Shown here in pieces: positions 40,724 through 50,667 of a stretch of DNA of 62,173 nt. Made by a program: the position numbers and the translations under genes. Position 1 is the stretch's first letter. The number at the start of each line of letters is the position of its first letter. Source of the DNA: Desulfocapsaceae bacterium. Lineage in GTDB: Bacteria > Desulfobacterota > Desulfobulbia > Desulfobulbales > Desulfocapsaceae. The stretch is from the NCBI GenBank assembly GCA_030653035.1, contig JAUSAB010000060.1:1-62173 (forward strand). The letters run 5' to 3'. Under the pieces are notes generated by a model. It was given only the letters and a program-made list of their open reading frames with translations, was not told the DNA's origin and made no database searches.

Positions 40724-42275
40724 GATGAAACTTGTACAAAGGTTTTCAGAACTGGTCAAGGGAACTATCAATGGATTTGATCGTATTGTCTTCAAGGGTT
40801 GTATCCTGCCCTTGATGTCGGCTACGGAAACCATGAAATTCTGTCGTTTTAAAGGAATCCTGAACAAGGATTACAAGTCATGGATGATGGAGCAGACCAC
40901 GAAGATCGTTGACGCCGCTGAGCAATATGCTCAGAATAAAAGTGGCCAATCGATCACCCATCTCTCCACATGGAAAACCAGAAAGGAATCCCTGGCCCAT
41001 GAAAGGCAACAGGCCACAGGGATCACCAGTGGTCTTATCGGTGTTTGGTCATGCCTGGAGGCGGGTTCATCATATCGGGCCCGTTACTCCGCGAAAACCG
41101 GATACCCCTTGTTGCAGAACTACCAAACACAGTGCAAACACCTGTATTTTTACTTTGACGATCCGCAGTTGGTGTTCATGAATATCCGGCTGCAAACTTG
41201 GTTTCCCTATCACATCCAAGTGTGTCTCAATGGCCGCGAATGGCTGCGGCGCGATCTGGAGAGGGAAGGTGTTGGCTTCCTCGCGCGGGGCAACAAGTTC
41301 CTGCATATTGCCGACTACGACAGGGCTCAGCAACTCCTGGACAAACAGCGTGCGGTTCGTTTTCCTGAACTGCTCAACAATTTCCTGCCGGTCGTTTTTC
41401 CGGTAATGTCTGGAGTTCTGGGGAATTATCTTTCCTATTACTGGACCCTGTGGCAAAGTGAATGGGCGACGGATCTGGTCTTTTCTTCGCCGGATAAACT
41501 CTCCGGCATCATGGATTCCCTGCTGCGACATGCTCTCGTAACAGGGACAAGCACACGGGTGCTCTGCTATCTGGATCGCCCGCTCACCAAGGACGGCAAC
41601 CCCTACAGTTGCTCCAGGGATGAAGTCGTGACCAGGTTGACCGGCTTCAATAACGGGATTCGCCTAAGGCACTGGGTCGGACGAAACTCCGTCAAAGTCT
41701 ACAATGAGCAAAATGTGCTCCGGGTTGAAACCACTATAAATGACCCCGGGAAATTCAAGGACTTCCGTCATAAACAGGGCCAAGCTGAGGATGAACCAAA
41801 ACAACGCCTTATCATGCGGAAGGGTGTGGCGGATATTGCCGTTTCCCAGGATATCAATAATAGGTTGATGGGCGATCTCGCTACATTGCATGACTCAACA
41901 CCAGCCCGTGATTGCCTTGACGAGATAGTGCATCATATCGCGAAGAATGGGCGGCGGTTTCGAGGTATCGATCCTACCGGGAAAGATCGTGAAATCCTCC
42001 TGGCAATCAGTGACCCTGCTTTCCGCATCTCGGCGTTGACCAACAAAATGGTGCGCGAGAAATTATCCGGTTCTCCTGTTCTTGCACGACGGACTGACAA
42101 ACAATGTGCGGCGAAGATCAGCCGCTATTTGAGACTGCTCAGGGCTCACGGGATACTCCGTAAAGAACCATCCCAGAACAGATATCAACTGACTCTCAAG
42201 GGGGCAAGGTTGACAAACCTGTTACAGGGAATATTAGCCGTATCTACTGAAAATCTTATGAAAATGGCTGCCTGA
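40722..42275 (+). CDS. Uncharacterised mobile-element-type protein (517 aa)
   Basis: I cannot place this in a characterised family. It begins KLVQRFSELVKGTINGFDRI, has a conserved-looking middle (HLYFYFDDPQLVFMNIRLQT, LRHWVGRNSVKVYNEQNVLR, VETTINDPGKFKDFRH) and ends in a winged-helix-like region (KISRYLRLLRAHGILRKEPS and RYQLTLKGARLTNLL). From memory, similar proteins occur in many copies in bacterial genomes and are labelled hypothetical or MarR-like, which suggests a mobile element. I find no DDE or tyrosine motif that I can trust. An upstream hairpin and a GC palindrome may be element features. Intact in length, with no frameshift. Confidence 0.55.
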   Translation: MMKLVQRFSELVKGTINGFDRIVFKGCILPLMSATETMKFCRFKGILNKDYKSWMMEQTTKIVDAAEQYAQNKSGQSITHLSTWKTRKESLAHERQQATGITSGLIGVWSCLEAGSSYRARYSAKTGYPLLQNYQTQCKHLYFYFDDPQLVFMNIRLQTWFPYHIQVCLNGREWLRRDLEREGVGFLARGNKFLHIADYDRAQQLLDKQRAVRFPELLNNFLPVVFPVMSGVLGNYLSYYWTLWQSEWATDLVFSSPDKLSGIMDSLLRHALVTGTSTRVLCYLDRPLTKDGNPYSCSRDEVVTRLTGFNNGIRLRHWVGRNSVKVYNEQNVLRVETTINDPGKFKDFRHKQGQAEDEPKQRLIMRKGVADIAVSQDINNRLMGDLATLHDSTPARDCLDEIVHHIAKNGRRFRGIDPTGKDREILLAISDPAFRISALTNKMVREKLSGSPVLARRTDKQCAAKISRYLRLLRAHGILRKEPSQNRYQLTLKGARLTNLLQGILAVSTENLMKMAA

Positions 42276-42409
42276 TTTTCTTGTTTTTTTTGACAGGAGT
42301 TCAGGAGTAAGTCACTAAGAGTCTCATAATATTTTTTTCGATTTTAATGTGTAATTTGTAATTTCAGTCATGCTGTCAGCTGAAACGCCAAACTCCAGTA
42401 GGAGGGGAT
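42276..42409. other. Leader of giant gene pair
   Basis: AT-rich spacer with no gene. TAGGAGGGG at 42400-42408 is a strong ribosome binding site just before the first giant gene. No clear promoter was seen. The right end of the preceding mobile element probably lies here. Confidence 0.4.
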
Positions 42410-45400
42410 ATGAAAAAAAATCTGTTCAACATTGAAACGATTACAAAGCAGAAGGGACTACGGCTTTCAGACACGGGCGATCACCTAATCGCGCCGAAAA
42501 ATGATTCCCTCTCGGATTTTTCCGCCTGGCCAACCCTTACTGTTCCCGAATTGAGCATCATCACCACATACGACTTTGGGAATGTTCATGCCAGTATGTC
42601 GAAAAAAACGGCTACTTTCAGAGTGGATGGCTACACCGAACCCAAATGGACCATCGCCACGAATCTCTTTTCAGGAAAATCCAAACTGGTGATGAAAAAT
42701 GATGGAGATTCGTATACCCTGACTCTTAAAAACGCCCATTTCCCTGGAACTTCCATCCCTGCTAATTTCACGGCACGGATACAGGAGAAAACGGTTCAGA
42801 ATGTTTTGACCTGGACTATGCGGCTCTCCTTTTCCTGGGGAGGCTTCGACGCGGAATTCGATCTGAAGGACTGGTTGACTGGTCAGGTTCAGGCCCGATC
42901 CACCATGCTTCTTGAAGGAGAGGTCTGCCCGCTCTCCCAGCAGGGAGGAATTTCCATTGCGCCTTATTCGGAGGCTGTTTTCTTTCCTTCCTGGCTGTTC
43001 TGTCTTCACAAGGACAAAGGGATACTTTTTTCTGGATTAGGTGCGGGCATCACGTTCAACACTCTTGTCCTTGCGGTCCTTTCAAAGGAAATGCAAGGCG
43101 TCATACCCAATCCTCCGGATTGTCGCAGCTTGTTCCTTCTATTCAGAATTACCGACGGTCCGTTCGAAATTCCTCTGTGGCCTGATCAGAAAGATGTCCA
43201 AGGCTGGTCTTTCACGTGGAATGACCCTCCTTTTCACGTCCTTTCCATGGAAACAGCAGAAACGCAGGATGGCGTTGTGACAAGGGCCATCGTAGCTACA
43301 GGCGGCCCCAATTCTCAGGTTTCCTTTCTCCCAGGGGCCGATGTAGTGGGAGATACGGGAACTCCCTTTTCCGTGGAACTTTTCCCACCTGTTTTCAGCG
43401 CGATTTACAATGGTTCTGGCGTTCTCCAAGGCGCGGGACTGTTCGGCGGAATCGTCAAAAGGCCACGATGGCTCCACACTAAAACAGCAAGCCTTCTCCT
43501 CACCCTCACCCAGCGTGGTCTGTTCGCCATGCTTCAGATAGGAAATCGATTTTTCATGGGCCATCCTCAGGAACTGATCACCCCCTACCAGGGTGAGAAG
43601 TACAGAGTGACAGGACTTCATTTCCATCTGAACCAAATGGCGGCAAGACCTGGAGAGGGTGTTTCAACTCCGGTTTACTGCTCTAAAACCACGGCGTTTC
43701 TCACGTTCAAGTCGCGACCCGAGCCCCTTACCCCGAACCAATGTGAGATTCTCATCACGCCGGGGCTACCCGAAGCCGAGTTGACTTTCCCTTTGAACCC
43801 AGTGGTCTCATTCCTCAGACCCCATGATCTCCTGTTTCTCCTGTTCAGGTTTCTTAACCTTCGCCTTAAAACAAAGGGCGATGTCGCTCGTCTTGTAAAG
43901 CAGGGAACTGCTCCACCTCGAATGGTGGTGGTATTTCCACCACAGAGTATCGGCGAGCAGTCGTTTCTTGAAAAGGAAAACACGGCGAACAATGAAAAAG
44001 TTACCGTACCTGCTACATCAAGGCTTTCCGGCCAAAGCCGACTTGTCTTCGATATGGAAAATGGGGTTCCGTTCAACCTCGAATCCCTTCTAGACTGGAC
44101 AGACACAAACAACGCATTAATAGGCCCCCATCTCGCTCCCACAGCAGGGGCCACTGTGGCTTCAACCGTTTCAATCTGTAAACCAGATGGCGATGAAACG
44201 GCGATCGAAGCACCGTTTCGCCTTGTGATCAGCCCGGACGAAAACGGGGTATGGAACCGGGAACGGAAAGAAGACCTCAGGCCGAACGTTGAACTCTGGC
44301 ACAAACGACTCAATAAATCAGGAGATGAATTCCCAAAAATACGGGCCATTTGGACGCATGATCCAAGTTTCGACCCGAATGCTGCAGCAAAAGAACCGAA
44401 ACCCATAGATCCCAATGCGCCCGATCCGTATGACCCCAATGACTACGAGCCGTTCAAACTAGCTTCCCTGAGCTGTAATGACCGTGGTTATATCGTCACC
44501 AATTCTGTGAGAGACGAGGCTGTGACGGCAAGACGGTTGATGCTGAGCTCTCTTGGAGCATGGCTTGATCTCCATAAAATATGGGATAATCCCAATCTGA
44601 CGCTTGAACAATGGGATCACAAGATGACCCTTGGCCGGGACCAGTTTGTCAAGGTAGTGTCAAGGGGGTATCTGGGACACTTCGCTCACAAAGGGGTGGT
44701 GATCGCTGTCACAGAACGGAAAATCGAAGATTACACCTTCGGCATGAAAATCGCCCCGCTGAGGACGCGCTTCTATATTGTTGTAAAGGAACCGGAACGA
44801 TTTTTCCCCTTCCCGGACGATAATATTCCAGTCAACGATCCAATGTCGGAACCGGGACGGAGCATGCCGTTCACTTCGGTCAGGATACTCGACAAAATGA
44901 CACCTGTGCTTGATCTTCCTTCCAATTCCGAAATATATCCTGGGTCAGGCAAAGAGGCGTTCTGGCCCAAAGTGGGTGAAAAGGATTTTATGTTTCACCT
45001 TTCGGCAACGGATTTCAATGGAAATGTGTTCGAGTTCCCCGCGCCCCTGTTCTTTGTCCGCTCTTTCGATGAGAATTTGGATTCCCAAAGTTCTTATGAG
45101 GCAATAATCGCGGACGTTCTTGATAAGAGTAGGACCTGCAACATCACCGATCTTGACAGTGATCTCGCCGATCCAGGCCTTGACACGGAGATACGAAAAA
45201 GACACACCTATGATTTCAATGGCCGGGACGTGGCTTTCGCCCAAAGCACGTCCGGAAGCAAAGCCGACACAGCCTTCGAGGCTGACCGAATCACCTTCAG
45301 AGCCGTACAGTACAAGTATCCCGAAGATCCAGATCCATTGCGGCCCTTCAATCCAATGATCCATGAAGCCCGGGTGTTTGTGCCGTCGTTGAGACAGTTT

Positions 45401-46777
45401 GGCAATGTCAAAGACCCATTACGGGTGCGTTATTTCACCCCCTACCTCAAGAGCGGTTTCGGCGGGTCCAACAGTGGAGAGGTGTTTATCCGTTTCATAA
45501 ATGGTGTGGACATGGACTTTGGCCAGAATAACCGTTCAGACAAAGTGGGCGGTCTGGTCACCCCGAGCATGACATCCACAGGGCTTTCCCGACGACTTGG
45601 CGTTGTGGGTTCAAAGAAGCCCACAAGTATGAACGATAACAGTCATCTTGACACGATTGCCGGTGGGACCTTCAATCCGGCGGAATATTTCGGTGATGCC
45701 AAAATCCTGGGCGGGATAAGTCTTGTGAGTCTTCTTGGTTCAGGACTCCTTGATGTTTCACCCGCTCCAAAATGGACCCATGAAAAAACCGGCGAAGCTT
45801 ATATCCAGTCTCTCACATGGAGCACAAAAAACTTCGTACCTCACACGATATTCAAGTTTGATGCAAGCACCAGCCTCTCGATTGCCGTCACTGTGACCCA
45901 GCAGCAGGCGCAAGCGGGAGGTGGCGTAGTGGGAAACCTCAAGTTTTTTGCCGTGGAATTTGCTGGTATTTTTCGGATCGATTTCAACCATATCCGTTTT
46001 GTATCCGAAGCTGGGCGTAAACCCGATATGGATGTGAATGTGAAAGGTGTGACATTTCTGGGAGCGCTGGGCTTTCTCTCCCGCCTTGTGGACGCCCTTC
46101 ATCTGGATCAGTTCAGCGATCCCCCAAGTGTCGATGTGAGCACCGATGGGGTAATCGTGGGTTACAGTCTGAGCATCCCGTCCGTGGCTATCGGCGCTTT
46201 CGCCTTACAAAACCTTGCCCTTTCATCCAGTTTGTCCCTGCCATTTACCGGGCAGGCCATGCGTGTCCGTTTCGCCCTCTCCGAGCGGCACGACCCGTTT
46301 CTTGTCACCGTATCCCTTTTTACCGGCGGAGGTTTCTTCGCTGTTGCTCTGGGACCAGACAACGTGGAAATGGTGGAAGCATCTTTGGAGTTTGGCGGAA
46401 GTTTTTCACTGAACCTCGGTGTGGCGAGTGGCAGCGTTTATGTGATGGCGGGGATCTACTTTAAAATTGAAATTATCGATACAACAGAATCTGTCCAACT
46501 GACGGGTTATGTCAGGGCCGGTGGCTGTGTGGAGGTTCTGGGGCTGATCAGCGTGAGCCTCGAGTTCTATCTTGGCCTTACCTATGATTTTTCAACCAAA
46601 ATGGCCCGAGGTGAAGCGACTCTGGAAGTGGAGGTTGAAGTGCTCTTTTTCAGTACCAGTGTGACGCTGACCGTGAGAAGAGAGTATTCCGCAGGCTCAA
46701 AAGACATTCCTTTCCTGGATATGATGGCTATAAACGACTGGAATATGTATTGCGATGCTTTCGCTGTGGAGGAATAA
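42410..46777 (+). CDS. Giant protein 1 (1455 aa), unassigned family
   Basis: I do not recognise a characterised family. No signal peptide or membrane helix is visible, so it is probably cytoplasmic or exported by another route. Most of it is beta-rich. At about residues 648-682 there is a linker rich in Asp-Pro-Asn (IDPNAPDPYDPNDYEPF). At about 743 lies RDQFVKVVSRGYLGHF, followed by VVIAVTERKIEDYTFGMKI. The last 200 residues alternate polar and apolar residues in strands, with VRFALSERHDPFLVTVSLFT, ASLEFGGSFSLNLGVASGSV and VEVEVLFFSTSVTLTVRREY. This could be a beta-barrel or beta-helix. TAGGAGGGG precedes ATG. The next giant gene starts 3 bases after this stop, so the two surely work together. 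Confidence 0.75.
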   Translation: MKKNLFNIETITKQKGLRLSDTGDHLIAPKNDSLSDFSAWPTLTVPELSIITTYDFGNVHASMSKKTATFRVDGYTEPKWTIATNLFSGKSKLVMKNDGDSYTLTLKNAHFPGTSIPANFTARIQEKTVQNVLTWTMRLSFSWGGFDAEFDLKDWLTGQVQARSTMLLEGEVCPLSQQGGISIAPYSEAVFFPSWLFCLHKDKGILFSGLGAGITFNTLVLAVLSKEMQGVIPNPPDCRSLFLLFRITDGPFEIPLWPDQKDVQGWSFTWNDPPFHVLSMETAETQDGVVTRAIVATGGPNSQVSFLPGADVVGDTGTPFSVELFPPVFSAIYNGSGVLQGAGLFGGIVKRPRWLHTKTASLLLTLTQRGLFAMLQIGNRFFMGHPQELITPYQGEKYRVTGLHFHLNQMAARPGEGVSTPVYCSKTTAFLTFKSRPEPLTPNQCEILITPGLPEAELTFPLNPVVSFLRPHDLLFLLFRFLNLRLKTKGDVARLVKQGTAPPRMVVVFPPQSIGEQSFLEKENTANNEKVTVPATSRLSGQSRLVFDMENGVPFNLESLLDWTDTNNALIGPHLAPTAGATVASTVSICKPDGDETAIEAPFRLVISPDENGVWNRERKEDLRPNVELWHKRLNKSGDEFPKIRAIWTHDPSFDPNAAAKEPKPIDPNAPDPYDPNDYEPFKLASLSCNDRGYIVTNSVRDEAVTARRLMLSSLGAWLDLHKIWDNPNLTLEQWDHKMTLGRDQFVKVVSRGYLGHFAHKGVVIAVTERKIEDYTFGMKIAPLRTRFYIVVKEPERFFPFPDDNIPVNDPMSEPGRSMPFTSVRILDKMTPVLDLPSNSEIYPGSGKEAFWPKVGEKDFMFHLSATDFNGNVFEFPAPLFFVRSFDENLDSQSSYEAIIADVLDKSRTCNITDLDSDLADPGLDTEIRKRHTYDFNGRDVAFAQSTSGSKADTAFEADRITFRAVQYKYPEDPDPLRPFNPMIHEARVFVPSLRQFGNVKDPLRVRYFTPYLKSGFGGSNSGEVFIRFINGVDMDFGQNNRSDKVGGLVTPSMTSTGLSRRLGVVGSKKPTSMNDNSHLDTIAGGTFNPAEYFGDAKILGGISLVSLLGSGLLDVSPAPKWTHEKTGEAYIQSLTWSTKNFVPHTIFKFDASTSLSIAVTVTQQQAQAGGGVVGNLKFFAVEFAGIFRIDFNHIRFVSEAGRKPDMDVNVKGVTFLGALGFLSRLVDALHLDQFSDPPSVDVSTDGVIVGYSLSIPSVAIGAFALQNLALSSSLSLPFTGQAMRVRFALSERHDPFLVTVSLFTGGGFFAVALGPDNVEMVEASLEFGGSFSLNLGVASGSVYVMAGIYFKIEIIDTTESVQLTGYVRAGGCVEVLGLISVSLEFYLGLTYDFSTKMARGEATLEVEVEVLFFSTSVTLTVRREYSAGSKDIPFLDMMAINDWNMYCDAFAVEE

Positions 46778-46780
46778 ACG

Positions 46781-49700
46781 ATGGAACAGAAAATCATATG
46801 GACCGCACTGCCCAAGTCCGTAACAAACGACAATGGAACAACCAGGCTGGAATTGACGGTCCGGGTTTCTCCTCAACTGACTACGGATGGTCCCGAAGGT
46901 GTATTGGGGTCGTTCATTGATTTTTCCTCTAAAATCTCCAACAACCTGCAGGCAAACTGGGCTGACCGGAAACTGAAATTCAAGGTCCAGTTCGGAACCG
47001 GGGTCCCGGCCAATATCATCTGGCACGATCCTGTTGATGCACAGATGATTGACGAACGGGACCCTGATGTCTGGAATGCGGTTTTTCCCCCAAAGACGCC
47101 GGTCAGAAGCTATCAGTTTAAAAATTTCTCTGCTTTCAGGATCCGATCTTTTCCTGTGGTGGAAGTCCTTTCCTTCATCCAGGGAGTTTACCAGGAAGCG
47201 GGGCTAAAATTTCCTTCGGACCTCCCGCCACATGAATATCTGATGCCCCGTGAAACCAATTCGCCCTGTGCTTTTTCCACCCTTGCGGCTGTTCCGGTAA
47301 AAAGTGATGCTGAGTTCACCAAAGGCTGGGAAAACGGGGTGTACACCAAACCACACCAAGGCCCTGATGATTTCTATCAACTTTATAAATTTCATGGGTT
47401 CAAAGGCAACAAAGAGGTCAAGCCCATCGAGAAAATCAGACTCGACTTCCACGAAATGATCACCATGATGGAAGACTACAAGCCGGTGATGAGAAAGCTG
47501 GGCCTTGTTTTCGATCTGGTGTGCGATCCGCCGGTTTATGGGTCGCAGGCTCCACAAACGATAAAATGGGTGAGAGTCATTCCTCATTGGGAGTCCCAGA
47601 GTAATAATACGAACATTACACCAGTCACAGCCTTTCTCTACGATTCCCAAAAGAAGAGGTTCCAGGCCGCGCCAAAACAGAACTCGGAAATTAAAAACGG
47701 TCTTTTCGATCTGTCAACACCTTCCTTTGGCCTGATGCAGGTGGATGTGGATGGTTCAGCCCTCAAGCTGATCGACTTCGCCTGGAATCTGAGTCGTATG
47801 ATCTATATGGGTGTCACGTCCATGGACACACCCTCAAAAGCAGGTCTTCCGGCCTTAAGAACCGGCGGTCTTTCCGTGTTCAGGACCGGCAGGGACTCTG
47901 CCGTTTATAAGCGGATGACCCATGCGGCAGAAATGAACGTCTCCCTTCAGTCGGGTTCTGACACTGTTATCCCGCTTTATGCCGACGATCTTATCCGGGG
48001 TTACCGGGTTGACGTGCTGGATGTGGATCATGTAAAACGCTGGCTTTCACTCTGCGAAAGGAATGAAACATATGTGCTAAAAAACAATGTGACATTCGAG
48101 CCTAATGGTTTAAAAGGTGAAGGTACTGTCTCCAGCACCGTTGCAAAGGATGAAAACGCCGCGAGCGATATCTATCTCCATGAATCCTTGTTCCACTGGG
48201 ACGGCTGGAGTCTTGCTGTAAAAAGGCCGGGAAAAACCATTGCGGCACCTGGTGACGCCCCCGACTATGTGGGTGAAAACCAGCCGGAAATTGATCCCGA
48301 CCTGGGCCTCAATGTGCAGTTTCAACCGGTGAAAAACAGCCTCCCACGTCTGCGTTTTGGAAGGACTTACCGCATCAGGGCAAGGGCCGTGGATATTGCC
48401 GGCCATTCACAGGAACTGACACAGGACGCAGCTCTGGCCTGTGCCTCGGCTCCTACTGTTTACAGGCGGTTCGAACCAATCGCCTCTCCGGTTCTTGCGT
48501 CGGAAAAACAGTTCGATTACGGGGCCCCGGGTGAATCCATGGAACGCATGGTGATCAGGAACTACGATTCATCCATAGTGGCTGAAACCACGGTCCGCCA
48601 CGTCGCTCCTCCGCGGACATCGCAGCAGATGGCCGAGCAGCACGGCATGTTCGACACCCCCTGTCCAAACGGCAATTGGCACGAAGTCCTTTGCAGTCGT
48701 CATGGAGATGATGCCCACATGCCGGAGGTCGTTACGCCACAATTCAAAGTTCCCTACCTGCCCGATCCCATGGCTTGCGGTGCGGCGCTTCGTGGTTTTC
48801 CTTCGATTTCCGATCTTACTCTCGTTGATTTCGGTGAAAACGTCCCATGGCCATCGGCATCCCCATTCCGAATCGTCCTCACCGAAGGAGAAAAAGCTCT
48901 TTCGTGGGATAAGACCAACCGTATTCTTACCTTAAACCTGCCCAAAGGGGAAATGGCTCGGTTCCGAATCAGTTGCCATCCAAAGGATCTTCAGGATCTG
49001 TCCAAGTTGGGTATTTGGGATTGGTTGATGCAGGCTGCTTCCGACGAACGTCGAAGCCAACTGGAAAATCTCGCTATTAACGGAGGGCACTGGATGATTT
49101 CGCCTTTCCGGGAAATCACACTGGTCCATGCTGTTCAAAAGCCCATTGAACCAGCGATGCTTGATGATATCGTTCTTCTCAAAAACCTTGGAAACACCTA
49201 TGTCGAATTTGAGAACTCCATTAAAATTCATGGCAAGAGTACCGGCAAGGTCGATATCCACGCCTCCTGGAAAGACCGCGAGGACAAACTCGAAACAGGT
49301 ACGGGCGACGAGTGGTCCTGTCACGAAGGTCAGCCCTTTGATCTGATCGCCGGAGCCCCTGATAAAAACAGTCTTGACTGCGTTGGAAAACGCCATGAAT
49401 TCGGCGACGCGCGGTACAGAAGAGTCACTTACAAAGCCGTGGCTACATCACGATTCCGGGAATATTACGATCAGAAAAACAATATCGATTTTACTCTTCC
49501 GGGAGAAGAGGTTGCCCTCCATGTTTTGAACTCGGCCCGTCCTTCGGCTCCATCTGTTGAGTACATCATTCCCACCTTTACCTGGGAGCAGGAAAGGAAA
49601 GAGGACGGGAATATGGTGGCCACGGAACGGCGAAGGCTTGGCGGTTTGAGAATCTACCTCAACCGTCCCTGGTATGTTTCAGGGGAAGGGGAGCTATTGG

Positions 49701-50506
49701 GTGTGATTATAGCCCAAGGACCCCATGCCGGTGCAACTGCCACTTCCCTGCCGTCACCGCTGAAACATCATGTCACCCAGTGGGGCATGGACCCGATTCA
49801 AATATCCGGCCCCACGTATTTTGCACCAACCATCCATCATTTCCCCAAAGCCGTAGCGGAAGAAACAGGTGTCACCATAGAAGAGACACCCTGCCTTCCT
49901 GAAGCGGCCGATTCATGGTGGCTTTCCGTGCTGGGTCATCAGGTGGAGTTTGACCAGGAGAGACAGCTCTGGTATTCCGATATTGCCATTGACGCCGGTC
50001 CTTCGTATTTCCCGTTTGTGCGTCTGGCCCTTGCCCGATATCAGCCCATGTCCGTCAGGGGAGCACAGCTTTCCAAAGTGACCCTGGCCGATTTCATCCA
50101 GCTCACACCGGACCGCCACGCCTGGGTCAGAACTACACCCGACCAACCCCTGATCATCCAGGTATCCGTTTCAGGTATAGCGCCCCTCGCTCCAAAAAAG
50201 AAAACACCAACAAATGTCATGGTGGTAAGGGCTGAAATGCTCCACCCGGATGGAGAAACCTGGCTTCCGGTCACGCCCTCGTGGTTGCCGATGATAAGAA
50301 CCCAGATCACTGCACCCTTCACCGTATGGAATGGACTTGTTCCCATTCCCTTGCCCCGTGATGAACGTTCCTTCAGGCTGGTCATCGAAGAATATGAGCT
50401 TCTGGATGGTGACCGGAATTGGAAATCGGTAGTTATTGGTGATGTCTTTGTCGGACTGAATAACAAGAAAGAACGGCTTGTGTATGCCGATACTATTCCC
50501 CTCTGA
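46781..50506 (+). CDS. Giant protein 2 (1241 aa), unassigned family, coupled to giant 1
   Basis: A beta-rich, largely soluble protein with no signal peptide; I cannot assign it. Its ATG is 3 bases after the stop of giant 1, and the ribosome binding site (GAGGAA) lies in the end of that gene. Around residue 529 it has an Ig/FnIII-like strand (YRIRARAVDIAGHSQ). Around 607 it has RHVAPPRTSQQMAEQHGMFD, and around 935 a GGLRIYLNRPWYVSGEGELL block. Several PYLPDP and HDP-type turns recur. The two proteins together exceed 2690 residues and are flanked by a mobile gene and the cobalamin genes. Possible roles, all inferred: a surface or particle structure, a toxin-like complex, or a scaffold. Confidence 0.75.
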   Translation: MEQKIIWTALPKSVTNDNGTTRLELTVRVSPQLTTDGPEGVLGSFIDFSSKISNNLQANWADRKLKFKVQFGTGVPANIIWHDPVDAQMIDERDPDVWNAVFPPKTPVRSYQFKNFSAFRIRSFPVVEVLSFIQGVYQEAGLKFPSDLPPHEYLMPRETNSPCAFSTLAAVPVKSDAEFTKGWENGVYTKPHQGPDDFYQLYKFHGFKGNKEVKPIEKIRLDFHEMITMMEDYKPVMRKLGLVFDLVCDPPVYGSQAPQTIKWVRVIPHWESQSNNTNITPVTAFLYDSQKKRFQAAPKQNSEIKNGLFDLSTPSFGLMQVDVDGSALKLIDFAWNLSRMIYMGVTSMDTPSKAGLPALRTGGLSVFRTGRDSAVYKRMTHAAEMNVSLQSGSDTVIPLYADDLIRGYRVDVLDVDHVKRWLSLCERNETYVLKNNVTFEPNGLKGEGTVSSTVAKDENAASDIYLHESLFHWDGWSLAVKRPGKTIAAPGDAPDYVGENQPEIDPDLGLNVQFQPVKNSLPRLRFGRTYRIRARAVDIAGHSQELTQDAALACASAPTVYRRFEPIASPVLASEKQFDYGAPGESMERMVIRNYDSSIVAETTVRHVAPPRTSQQMAEQHGMFDTPCPNGNWHEVLCSRHGDDAHMPEVVTPQFKVPYLPDPMACGAALRGFPSISDLTLVDFGENVPWPSASPFRIVLTEGEKALSWDKTNRILTLNLPKGEMARFRISCHPKDLQDLSKLGIWDWLMQAASDERRSQLENLAINGGHWMISPFREITLVHAVQKPIEPAMLDDIVLLKNLGNTYVEFENSIKIHGKSTGKVDIHASWKDREDKLETGTGDEWSCHEGQPFDLIAGAPDKNSLDCVGKRHEFGDARYRRVTYKAVATSRFREYYDQKNNIDFTLPGEEVALHVLNSARPSAPSVEYIIPTFTWEQERKEDGNMVATERRRLGGLRIYLNRPWYVSGEGELLGVIIAQGPHAGATATSLPSPLKHHVTQWGMDPIQISGPTYFAPTIHHFPKAVAEETGVTIEETPCLPEAADSWWLSVLGHQVEFDQERQLWYSDIAIDAGPSYFPFVRLALARYQPMSVRGAQLSKVTLADFIQLTPDRHAWVRTTPDQPLIIQVSVSGIAPLAPKKKTPTNVMVVRAEMLHPDGETWLPVTPSWLPMIRTQITAPFTVWNGLVPIPLPRDERSFRLVIEEYELLDGDRNWKSVVIGDVFVGLNNKKERLVYADTIPL

Positions 50507-50667
50507 CGCCTTTCGGCAGCGAAAATGGGTTATTACCCAATCACAGATTTCCTTACAACTGTAACTATTTGACTAACCTGATCGCCTTCACGGAAGGATT
50601 TCATACCGTTCTGGGCGATCTTACTTTTGTTGCCCCCCGGCACAGCCGGGAGTTGACCTTAAGGAAA
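50507..50667. other. Intergenic region after giant gene pair
   Basis: Convergent gene ends meet here. GATCGCC (50580-50586) pairs with GGGCGATC (50613-50620), and CCCGG with CCGGG around 50637-50652. Both can fold and may stop transcription, but neither has a clear T-run. Confidence 0.4.

Noticed and set aside
42410-46777. Giant protein 1 as an autotransporter or outer-membrane barrel
   Set aside because: The C-terminal strands are suggestive, but there is no signal peptide and the last residue is not the aromatic end expected of an outer-membrane barrel. Kept as an open possibility only.
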